Source: Byssochlamys sp. IMV 00236
Lineage: Eukaryota; Ascomycota; Eurotiomycetes; Eurotiales; Thermoascaceae
DNA length: 11,020 nt
Assembly: GCA_001931875.2 (NCBI GenBank)
Contig: MSJH02000659.1
Location: 1 to 11,020, forward strand
Direction of reading: 5' to 3'
Shown here: one piece after another, positions 1 through 8,705 of the stretch
How positions within the stretch are numbered: the stretch's first letter is position 1
Layout of the letters: the number at the start of each line of letters is the position of its first letter
Program-made: the position numbers and the translations under genes
The notes under the pieces: model-generated
The model's database searches: none
The model's input: the letters and a program-made list of their open reading frames with translations, nothing else
Told to the model about the DNA's origin: nothing

Positions 1-305
1 CTTCAAGGGAAGACTCCGCAACCAGGTCGACTCTGTTATTCATTATGTGGTAGACTCTCCACTTGCGTCCTGGTAGTACGACCTCAGCGACCGTTTTAGG
101 TATAGAGTACGGCCTCACCATAGGTAGTACAGCATTCGCGTTCTATACTTGACGTTGTTTACGCTGGTCCCGGTGCTATCGACAATTTTGGGCTCAAGGG
201 TCTACTTTTTTTTTTTCCCTCCGCGATGCTAGAACAGGTCTTCGTCCTGTGGGGGATGGATCCGAGCTATCTTGTATAGTTTGGTGAACGAAGATTCTAG
301 CCCTT
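1..305. other. GC-richer block at left edge with interrupted open frames
   Basis: This block is visibly richer in G and C than the next 2 kb, with a sharp change to A/T-rich sequence near position 305. On the minus strand an open frame runs from an ATG at 121 off the left edge; it begins MVRPYSIPKTVAEVV and contains GRKWRVYHIMNNRVD. Further upstream on the same strand two more open stretches, about 296-205 and 205-125, lie in different frames and are separated by an 11-12 nt A run and by stops. This could be the 5' part of a gene leaving the window, with unrecognised introns, or a decayed mobile-element gene. I do not recognise the protein. Plus-strand frames are also partly open here, so even the strand is uncertain. 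Confidence 0.3.
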
Positions 306-1324
306 TTTATATTATTTAAACGAAAAAATCAATAAAATTGCCTTATTTTTACTTTATGTAAATTGTCACCAGTCGGATTGTAACCTAATAGTAAGCCTTT
401 GTTTAATGGGTTCCTTATCTTGTTTCTAATAAAGATGTTCTAGAGTGTCATTAACGTATAGTCTTTTTTCGTTCAGTTATAAAATAAATAGGTTATCACC
501 ACTAAATATCACAACTTGACTCTTCAAACTTTTGAATTTGTCAAGCTTGATCCTACATTGATTACATTGTTTATTAGACGGTTGTACATTTTCAAAATCC
601 CAAAGCAAATTCCTTGCCAGTCATTTTAAAATACACAAAAACAGGCTTACCACCAGCAACAACCTGCTAGTACTTGAAGATGTCTTATTTACAATTCAAA
701 AAAGCACATTATACTGATGTCAGTGAAAAACAAATGAGCCCAGCACTGTCTCTAAAAAGCAAATGTATTCAAATGAGCAATCTGCTACTTCTACTACAAG
801 TGTTAACTATAGTCAAGTATAGTAAATATTCTTCGTCCCAAAGGTAGCCAATTCAGTCATCTTGTTACATTGCAACACACACAAATAGCTCAATTCAAAA
901 GACAAACATATGGCTTCTCTTCTTCAGATGAATTCGAAGGGCTCGATGACAATATTAATCCTAGTTATCGTATTTACCCTATAAATACTAAAACTCATCG
1001 TACAAAGGGACTGACAACAATACATGCTATTAACATATATAACGCCATAACTACATAATTATTCTGTCTTCATATAAAATGACGCTGTTTGTAACAATGA
1101 GCTCTCTCTATCGTCTTGATCTTAATAAAGAGGCTATACACTCTTTCCGGAAAGTAAATTCGCCTATGATCGAAAATAAATACACCCATGGTGAGAACAA
1201 AATTCATGTTGCATGAAATGTAAATTTGTCGTCGCCAAGAACACTTTCGTAATATTAACAGGTGGGCTGTCTTGGAGTTGAAATTAACTTAAGTGTTCAA
1301 AGATTCACAAATCAAAACTAGCTT
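306..1324. other. AT-rich intergenic DNA, no gene seen
   Basis: No convincing coding region is visible. Open frames are short and AT-driven; the 62-codon plus-strand frame at 870-1058 shows no recognisable motif and no neighbouring splice sites that extend it. A perfect 12-bp palindrome, CTTTCCGGAAAG, lies at 1143-1154. Confidence 0.5.
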
Positions 1325-1515
1325 GTCCTCATGGTCCTTGCTCTGACTCGCTTGTCCCGCCCTCTTTGCTCTCTGGCGTGTATATCTGGAACGTTCTCCC
1401 AATTGCCTCTTCTTATGCTCTGGGTTCTCTCTGTCCTCCGTTCCTTTTTTTTTTTGTTTAAACTATCCTGGGTAGTTATCGCTACCCTCCCCAGAATGCA
1501 CTTCGGTGGTAAGTA
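1325..1515. other. GC-richer island of unknown origin
   Basis: A roughly 190-bp patch has more G and C than its surroundings and a plus-strand frame open for 61 codons (1331-1516). A second plus-strand frame over the same bases reads WNVLPIASSYALGS, which loosely resembles the WNxLP motif near the end of non-LTR retrotransposon reverse transcriptases. An internal T run and early stops break it. A decayed retroelement tail is one possible reading; the match is weak. Confidence 0.2.
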
Positions 1516-1584
1516 AGACTAATATTAGGATATATGCTCTAATACTAACATACTTTTTCTCTCTTTTTCTACATATACTCATTA

Positions 1585-1601
1585 TCTCTCTCTCTCTCTC
1601 T
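1585..1601 (+). repeat. (CT)8 microsatellite
   Basis: A simple CT dinucleotide run in AT-rich intergenic DNA, followed by TTTT. No function is apparent. Confidence 0.8.
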
Positions 1602-1674
1602 TTTGACATGATGTCGTTTTATTCAAACATATTTTTCTTTGTCGTCTTTTTACGCAAGTAATTTTTTTATTTTA

Positions 1675-1701
1675 TGACAACATTTTATAAAATTAATGTC
1701 A
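1675..1701. repeat. AT-rich imperfect inverted repeat
   Basis: TGACA at 1675-1679 and TGTCA at 1697-1701 flank a core containing the palindrome ATTTTATAAAAT. It could form a small cruciform, but AT-rich DNA produces such repeats often. Confidence 0.4.
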
Positions 1702-1794
1702 ATAATTAATAAAAATACAGTATAGGGACTCTTCAACATACATTTTCCTTATTACTTCTTTATTCATTTGAGACATATCACACTAGTGCCTTGT

Positions 1795-1971
1795 CTAATT
1801 GTGATCATGATGTAGGATATGTTGACAATCCTTTCTAACATTTCCCTTATCAACAACAATTTCGCTAATGGCTCCAAGATTCCAAGAATACAAACAACAG
1901 GCTTTTTTTTTACTGTTGAGTATAATAATATCTATCATACCATTAAACACCAATCGATATTGATCTTCTTC
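1795..1971 (-). pseudogene. Possible remnant exon or decayed gene fragment, minus strand
   Basis: A 58-codon open stretch on the minus strand directly follows an acceptor-like CTTAG and ends in TAG. Its translation has normal protein-like composition rather than the K/N/I/F bias of random AT-rich DNA; parts read EEDQYRLVFNGMIDI, LGAISEIVVDKGNVR and KDCQHILHHDHN. Just upstream, in another frame, is a second open stretch (about 2095-1985) containing VVFEEIYYIIQCLFA. The gap between them is too short for an intron, so a frameshifted pseudogene fits better than a spliced gene. I do not recognise the family. A 110-codon frame on the plus strand over the same region (1819-2151) looks less protein-like. 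Confidence 0.28.
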
Positions 1972-2258
1972 CTAAGCTCGCTACTCATTCACCAAGGTGT
2001 AGCCGTAAAGCAAAGAGGCACTGTATTATATAGTATATCTCTTCAAATACGACAATCAGGCATCTACAGTCACCTCTCAATACAAATATTTATGCTGCAC
2101 TCTCATTTATTGGGTTTTCCTTTCTTTTCTAATTGTAAATGTTGTCAATGAACTCTTTACTGTTTGCCGTTTATAAGTAAATACTACACTAGCTTTATGC
2201 TTGCTTATGACTCAGTCATTTATCTTTCTAAAGACATTAGGAAGTTTCACGTATGCGT

Positions 2259-2402
2259 CTACTGGCGCAAAGCGTAAAAGGCCAATCTTGGTAGCCTATC
2301 CAAACGAAGGGCTTTTTCCTTGGGAATTAAGAAAAATTCCCGTGATAGTGGATCTTGCAAGAAACTGAAATGGAATGGTAAGCCTTGTATACTTGTTATT
2401 GA
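2259..2402 (-). pseudogene. Possible remnant coding stretch, minus strand
   Basis: A 47-codon open frame on the minus strand contains GLPFHFSFLQDPLSREFF and IPKEKALRLDRLPRLAF, then TAG. In another frame, starting after an acceptor-like GGATAG, the same bases read KIGLLRFAPVDAYVKLPNVF and end in TGA near 2212. No start codon or convincing splice chain links it to neighbours. A GGGAATT/AATTCCC hairpin lies inside (2322-2341). It may belong to the same decayed locus as 1795-1971. I do not recognise the family. Confidence 0.25.
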
Positions 2403-2876
2403 TTAAATGGAAACAGAGCTTGTCCTCTAATCAAATTACAAAGTACATAATCAAAATTTGCAATGAATTGGCAGACAAGAGAATCCTTCAAATGACAGAC
2501 AAGGGAAGATTTAAGTTGCTTAAATAAAATAAATCCATGGTGCCTTTTAAAGCTTATATCAAAGCTACCAATATTAGGAATAATATCTTTCATATGACCT
2601 AGTTGATTATTCTTATTTTTAGCGTTGGTCTAAGGAAAAAGGCGGGCTACACAGTAAGTGTGGGTAGTATGCCCAGCCATGTGAAGTTTCATGAAATGAA
2701 CATTTTTATTTTCTGCTTACTCTTCCAATCGCCTCGGAAGATTCATATATTCTATATCGTTACATCAAGGCTTAAAACGAAGACAGTAATGAAAACAATC
2801 AAGTGATTGTTGTTACCCTTCCTCCCCAAGAGAATTGAATTGATATTTTTGAGTGTTCACTTTGACCAATTACCTA
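2403..2876. other. Intergenic DNA with short unassigned open frames
   Basis: A 65-codon minus-strand frame (2396-2593) and a short frame reading MKLHMAGHTTHTYCVARLF (about 2692-2633) are open but not connected by clear introns, and neither shows a domain I can name. They could be more pieces of the same decayed minus-strand locus. I would not annotate a gene here. Confidence 0.35.
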
Positions 2877-2980
2877 AGTTGGACTCATTTACACTTGAAT
2901 CAACTGAATATGGCAAGTGTATGAAATCCTAGGTTCTTTGAAGTCTTATTTCAAAGAAGTGATCAATTTAAAGTCCAACT
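2877..2980. repeat. Nested inverted repeats with cloverleaf-like fold
   Basis: An outer perfect 9-bp pair, AGTTGGACT (2877-2885) and AGTCCAACT (2972-2980), encloses two separate perfect hairpins: an 8-bp stem at 2890-2897/2914-2921 (TACACTTG/CAAGTGTA, 16-nt loop) and a 9-bp stem at 2934-2942/2950-2958 (TTCTTTGAA/TTCAAAGAA, 7-nt loop). The arrangement could fold as a multibranch junction in DNA or RNA. It sits about 180 bp beyond the UGP1 stop codon and beyond its likely poly(A) site. It is not a tRNA: there is no T-loop, anticodon geometry or RNA polymerase III box. Confidence 0.55.
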
Positions 2981-3058
2981 GAGACTGGAAGCACAGCACG
3001 AAGTAATCATTACGTTATGCTTTGTTACACAAAATAGGGTCAAACAGGAAATAGGATT

Positions 3059-3064
3059 TTTATT
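3059..3064 (-). terminator. Candidate poly(A) signal of UGP1
   Basis: AATAAA on the minus strand about 96 nt after the UGP1 stop codon, in AT-rich DNA. It is the first canonical hexamer I find downstream of the gene. Confidence 0.5.
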
Positions 3065-3159
3065 TTTAAATGTAATAGTTACATTTTGTATGGATAAAGA
3101 GGAAGGAGTTTGATGCATGTATAAAAGGGAGAATGAGTTAATGAAGGGTTATCACTTTT

Positions 3160-4942
<1,783 letters not shown>

Positions 4943-5005
4943 GGTTTAAATTGTTTAAAAAATGAGAGAAAGAAGAAGAAGAAAAAGAGAGAATACGAAG
5001 ATAGT

Positions 5006-5013
5006 TATTTATA
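5006..5013 (-). promoter_or_regulatory. TATA box of UGP1
   Basis: TATAAATA on the minus strand, 64 bp upstream of the UGP1 ATG, followed by a TC-rich tract and then the start codon. This is the usual spacing for TATA box, pyrimidine-rich start region and a short leader in filamentous fungi. Confidence 0.6.
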
Positions 5014-5430
5014 TTTAATAATGATGCGTACACTACAATTTAAATTCCGATGCAGCAAACTATTTTATGCTGCTAAAATGAATAAATGAAGAGAACCATT
5101 GTTCGCTTTTTCCTTGCACATATTTTTTCCGTTTTAGTTTTGATCCGCTCAAGATGGATTTTTTTAAAGCTTACTTTCTATACATGTCTCATATCAAGAT
5201 GACACTAAATAATAACTATGATTTCATAGCATGAAGACGACAATGTGTGTGTGTGTATGTTTGGTCTACACCGATCGCAGAGGACTTTGAATCCTATTGG
5301 AACCGCCAGGAAAACAGTGGAAAAAATGAAGGACGGAATACACCGGGTGCATTACAATAGATGATATCGGATAAAAAACAAAGGGGGGGGGAGTTTTTCC
5401 GCAACTGTAGGAATACATTTATGCGAGCCA
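5014..5430. other. UGP1 upstream region
   Basis: No gene is seen. The stretch holds a (GT)6 run at about 5244-5256 and nine consecutive G at 5383-5391. It is the UGP1 promoter region on one side and lies beyond the FYV7 poly(A) signal on the other. I see no recognisable operator. Confidence 0.5.
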
Positions 5431-5436
5431 TTTATT
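5431..5436 (-). terminator. Candidate poly(A) signal of FYV7
   Basis: AATAAA on the minus strand about 41 nt past the FYV7 stop codon, in the context ACAACAATAAATGG. Confidence 0.55.
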
Positions 5437-5476
5437 GTTGTTGATAATTTATATGTGTGTGGTATGCTATTTACAG

Positions 5477-6062
5477 TTATGAAGCTTGTTTTTCAATCTT
5501 TTCTAATAAAACATCCATTCTAGCTGCCATTTTTGGTTGACCTCTCTTTGTCTTTGAGAGCATCTTTCTTCTCTTTTCACTTCTTTCTTTATAATAAATG
5601 TGTCTTTGTTCTTTTTGCTCTTTTAGCTTTTCTTCTTTCTCTCTTCTCTCCTGTTCACTCTCTCTTTTACGTTTTAAGCTTTCTTCCATTTGTGATTTGA
5701 AAGGATTTGGCTTATTTTGACGTTTATCTTGTTCATTTTCGTCCTCAGGTTTATGCAGTTCGACGACATTACCGTCTTCATTAATAGTTCGTTCTTGCAT
5801 ACCAAAAACCTACATGATCTAAGTTCCTACTCTCTCTCTCTCTCTCTTTGTCTTTACCTCTTTCACATAATCAGGTGTGTCATCCTTTTGTTGATTGAGT
5901 TCTTTATAGTATTGACTTTTAACTGTTGCTTTATGGATCAACTCTCTTTTTCTTTTAATTTCTAAAACAAAGGGAGTTCAACATTATGTTTATTATTTAG
6001 CAAGAGTATTTACGTTTTCTTTGTAAGGGAGTCAAAGGCTTTCTATGTTTCTTGGGTGGCAT
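5477..6062 (-). CDS. FYV7: rRNA-processing protein Fyv7 (TAP26/CCDC59 family)
   Basis: Fyv7 is a small basic nucleolar factor needed for early 35S pre-rRNA cleavage in 40S subunit production. Three exons join in frame: 6062-6014, 5961-5858 and 5809-5477, with introns of 52 and 48 nt, giving 161 aa (yeast Fyv7 is about 150). The N-terminus is strongly basic (MPPKKHRKPLTPLQRK), followed by a KRKRELIHKATVKSQYYKEL stretch like the yeast N-terminal block and a YVKEVFGM segment. A long K/E/R coiled coil follows (about 75-130). The C-terminus carries the family signature: YYKERSEKRRKMLSKTKRGQ, then PKMAARMDVLLEKIEK, closely parallel to the human CCDC59 end. A start at 5800 would drop the conserved basic N-terminus, so the spliced model is preferred. 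The gene begins only 51 bp after the GPHR stop codon. Intron 2 contains an AG-repeat (CT on the plus strand). Confidence 0.88.
5830..5848 (+). repeat. CT microsatellite inside FYV7 intron 2
   Basis: A CT dinucleotide run of about nine units lies in the 48-nt second intron of FYV7, where it reads as an AG run on the coding strand. It takes up much of the intron, so length changes here would alter an already minimal intron. Confidence 0.7.
5989..5994 (-). terminator. Candidate GPHR poly(A) signal inside FYV7 intron 1
   Basis: AATAAA on the minus strand, 120 nt beyond the GPHR stop codon, is the first canonical hexamer downstream of that gene. It falls within FYV7 intron 1 (6013-5962). No other AATAAA occurs in the 51-bp gap. 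Weaker signals could be used instead. Confidence 0.4.
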
Positions 6063-6113
6063 CACTATAATAGCAAAAACGAAAAAAAAAGGTTGAGCCA
6101 TAAGCCACTTTTC

Positions 6114-7863
6114 TTATGTTCTTAATCCATTCTCAGCTGCCAAAAGTTCCATGTCAGCAAAGTCTCTTGTCATACTTGTCGCGTCCTGGGTCTGACGAAG
6201 GACGCAGATGATGAGGATAGACAATATACAAGCAATACATGAGATAGTGTCTGACCAATATTTATAAATGTCTAATTCAATTGACTGTAAAGAAGAGGAA
6301 AGAAGATATCTACAAAAAAAAGTTAACATTACATATGATCCCTTTCTTTCTTACTTGTATTCCAAAGGTAAGTTCAATTGAATCATCAATACTGAGCTTA
6401 GAAAGTACATTCCCATCACTTGAGCTATGAGTAAAAGAATATTGTTTGTAGAGAATGTGACCTTGAGTAAGAATATCTCCAGCAACTTTGATAAAAGCTT
6501 TAAAAAGCTACGAACAGAACTAAACACGATGATGCCAGCAAACCAAAAGCTCAATTGTTGTGACCAAAAGGTAGGATCAATATTATAGCTGTCAAAATGA
6601 CTAATAATCATCGATAGTGTTCGTGTGATCGGGTCCATCGAACTTTGTCTTTGTAGCACAACACCCACCGTTGTCTATAATTATGTTCATAAAGATTATA
6701 AGTTGCCCTCCTTCCTAATTCTCGATAACTTACCACAATAAACCTATAAGCACAATAAATTGCAAACATCATATTCACCAAGTTCCACACCTTCCCCTTC
6801 CATGTCTTGGCATACTTTGTTCTTGCTCTACCTCGCTCAAGTTCTTCCAGGTCATTATTCATGCTCACTGCTAAGCCCTCCAACTGCTCAATCTCTGTCT
6901 GCAATAACTCCATTTCTTGATTCTTTCCTTTGCCAAATAGAGATGAAACAAATCGACCGACGTAACCTGAAGTAGACTATGACAAGGAGTCAATGAGCTC
7001 TTTGAACAAATTTATAATTACGTCACTTACTGCTTGTTCAGTGGATGACTGACGTTCTTGTTGCTGCTTCATCCTGTCAAGTGCCATCTTTTTTTCTGCA
7101 ATCATCTTGTTGGTTTGTGCATAAGCACGCTCAGCAATACGATAGTCATGTTCTGATACATGTCGCTGGTACCAAGCAGTTAATGGGGCATTGGCCATAC
7201 CAAATCCTGATAAGATGGATATGACCGTGACACCAATCATGCTTGTACGTATTATGCTTAACTCTATCATAGAGGACGTATCTATCATTTCCCGTTTAGC
7301 CTTTTTTCTTTCTTTTACTTGTTCATGTTACTTACTGATCGTTGTTGGTATGTCTATAAGCATATAAAGATAGCCACATGTTGCCACCGAGGCTATATAG
7401 GCTGCAGGTCTATGTTTCCAACCTAGAAATAATATAAGAAACGCTTGTATCTTTATAAAACACACACACGCACCTTTGTTAACTTTCAAGAAAGTATAGA
7501 CCTGAGACCAAGGTACAAAGAGTGTGACGAGTGCTAAGAGCAAATATAGATTGAACTTCCAATAAAGGGATCTTACTCTAACATGTGCGTCTCATTAGCT
7601 TTTATAAGATATCCAATTGTTAAACAGTACGAATTAGAAAACACTTTGGTTATTTCTCCAAACACAAGCAGAAATAGTGTACTTGAGCAACTGAATGTCA
7701 AGGAGAAGAGTAAGTAAGCATAGTGTTCTGTGCTGTACTTTGTTGACAACAAATTAGGCGGTGTATGATTACGAATGAGTAGGCTCGTGAGTCTAGTGGA
7801 GCCAATAGTCAGGAAAAGAACTTGAATGACAATAAAGACAACATATTCAAAGAATTTCTGCAT
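6114..7863 (-). CDS. Golgi pH regulator / GPR89 family membrane protein (GPHR, ABA-GPCR type)
   Basis: Family members are multi-pass Golgi or ER anion channels that balance charge during organelle acidification; plant homologues are the GTG proteins. Seven exons join in frame: 7863-7631, 7577-7474, 7422-7336, 7281-7031, 6976-6734, 6674-6355 and 6309-6114, with introns of 53, 51, 54, 54, 59 and 45 nt. The product is 477 aa (human about 455). In order: TM1 (about 5-25), TM2 (48-68), YWKFNLYLLLALV (83-95), a pair of helices to about residue 136, and the signature RTSMIGVTVISILSGFG (153-169). A cytoplasmic coiled coil follows (about 180-285), then TKYAKTWKGKVWN, MDPITRTLSM, LLIAQVMGMYFLSSV and LPLEYKYL, all matching the human protein in order. 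The C-terminal helix ends near VLRQTQD. An in-frame stop lies upstream of this ATG, but a spliced 5' exon could add 33 residues (see findings). Confidence 0.94.
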
Positions 7864-7890
7864 GGTATCTAAAAGAGGAAGACTAAATTA

Positions 7891-7897
7891 ATTTATA
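7891..7897 (-). promoter_or_regulatory. TATA-like element just upstream of GPHR ATG
   Basis: TATAAAT on the minus strand lies 28 bp from the ATG at 7863. If it worked as a TATA box, transcription would start at or inside the start codon. It is therefore either a chance match or part of an intron (7928-7883) in the longer gene model. Confidence 0.25.
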
Positions 7898-7928
7898 GTG
7901 CTTCCACTTTCAATTCAGATTATGTTAC

Positions 7929-8011
7929 CTTTTTTGGATGAATTCAGTTTTCTTTTTCAGATAGAAGGATATGTTTTTTAGTAGATGAGTAATTGATCCT
8001 TCTGAAAGCAT
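7929..8011 (-). other. Candidate additional 5' coding exon of GPHR
   Basis: An ATG at 8011 opens 27 codons plus 2 nt, up to a donor AG|GTAACA. A 46-nt intron (7928-7883) ending in AATTTAG would join it in frame to 7882-7864 and the known start at 7863. The result is a 33-residue hydrophilic, lysine-rich N-terminal extension beginning MLSEGSITHLLKN. Intron size and phase fit the rest of the gene. Other GPHR proteins start close to TM1, so this exon may be leader sequence or alternatively used. Confidence 0.4.
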
Positions 8012-8645
8012 TGTGGGAAGAGAATAAGTGGCTTTCTGAATTCAATCAGTATCCATAAATTACAAGACGATAATGTGAGGTCTATAACAAAAAGAAAGTT
8101 GTACTGATAAAGAGGAAGGTTCAGTTATATATATATATATATATATATACTTGGCCACTACCAAACTATTTCAGGTATATATATGTGGATTTACCCTCAA
8201 GCCCAGAGGGGTTTTTAGATACTACTTTCACTCTTTGAACTGGCCCAAGCAAAATTAGTATAAAAATACTATGTACACACTTGGGTTTAATAAATAAAAG
8301 ATTGCTCAATCGTATTGCTTTTAGTGCGCTTACATATATTTACCCTTTTCAGACTGGAAACTAGGAAATGTATTACTATCTTTGTTACAATGAAAAAAAA
8401 AGAGGGGCTTTCGTATTTACTGCAGTGTGGTAACGCGTCTCAATTGAAAGATGTATGAACTATGGGATTAGACTGTTGTGGAGTTTTCTTTGGTCAGCAG
8501 TCGTAACATTATATGATTACTGGCCTTCAGAATTAAAAAGTAATGATTGATCTAATGGTTAAACGATAATATTTGTACTTTGGTTCATTGATTTATTTAT
8601 GGTTTTTAGTATCCAGAAACTTTTGTTTTCTTGTTTAAGCTTCAC
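8012..8645. other. Divergent promoter region between GPHR and ARC1
   Basis: About 630 bp with no credible gene. It must hold the promoters of GPHR (leftward) and ARC1 (rightward). The only prominent elements are the TA tract at 8126-8149 and a shorter ATATATAT patch near 8176-8184. A CCCTC/GAGGG hairpin followed by TTTTT sits at 8194-8215 and is probably coincidental. Confidence 0.55.
8126..8149. repeat. (TA)12 microsatellite
   Basis: A run of twelve TA units in the divergent promoter, about 115-138 bp upstream of the possible distal GPHR start at 8011. It could serve as a TATA-like element or nucleosome-poor tract; length polymorphism is likely. Confidence 0.85.
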
Positions 8646-8652
8646 TATAAAA
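8646..8652 (+). promoter_or_regulatory. TATA box of ARC1
   Basis: TATAAAA on the plus strand, 54 bp upstream of the ARC1 ATG, followed by the pyrimidine-rich tract TTTTTTTCTTCTCTTGC where transcription probably starts. Confidence 0.65.
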
Positions 8653-8705
8653 CAAGCCACTCCGCTTGCAATGATTTATTTTTTTCTTCTCTTGCTTTAC
8701 AAAAA

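Noticed and set aside
1819..2151. 110-codon plus-strand open frame
   Set aside because: Rich in I, L, S, N and F as expected from AT-rich DNA, with no recognisable motif. The opposite strand over the same bases reads more like protein, though broken.
2877..2980. tRNA or tRNA-derived SINE
   Set aside because: The fold has junction topology but lacks T-loop GTTCRA, anticodon-stem geometry and 3' poly(A) or T terminator features.
6608..6913. Continuation of the GPHR frame across intron 5 as coding sequence
   Set aside because: It runs into codons unlike the family. Splicing 6733-6675 restores the conserved TTVGVVLQRQ...DPITR segment in frame.
7508..7577. A 21-nt intron after the HMLE end of the first GPHR open frame
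   Set aside because: Too short for a spliceosomal intron. The 53-nt intron 7630-7578, with branch-like GCTAATG and TTAG acceptor, restores SNSVRSLYWKF as in the family.
8194..8215. Hairpin followed by a T run, like a bacterial intrinsic terminator
   Set aside because: The surrounding genes are clearly eukaryotic with spliceosomal introns, and the stem is only 5 bp in a promoter region.
8631..8705. Upstream in-frame ATG for ARC1
   Set aside because: It lies upstream of the TATAAAA box at 8646 and the pyrimidine tract. The ATG at 8706 starts the family-like N-terminus and has a good context.
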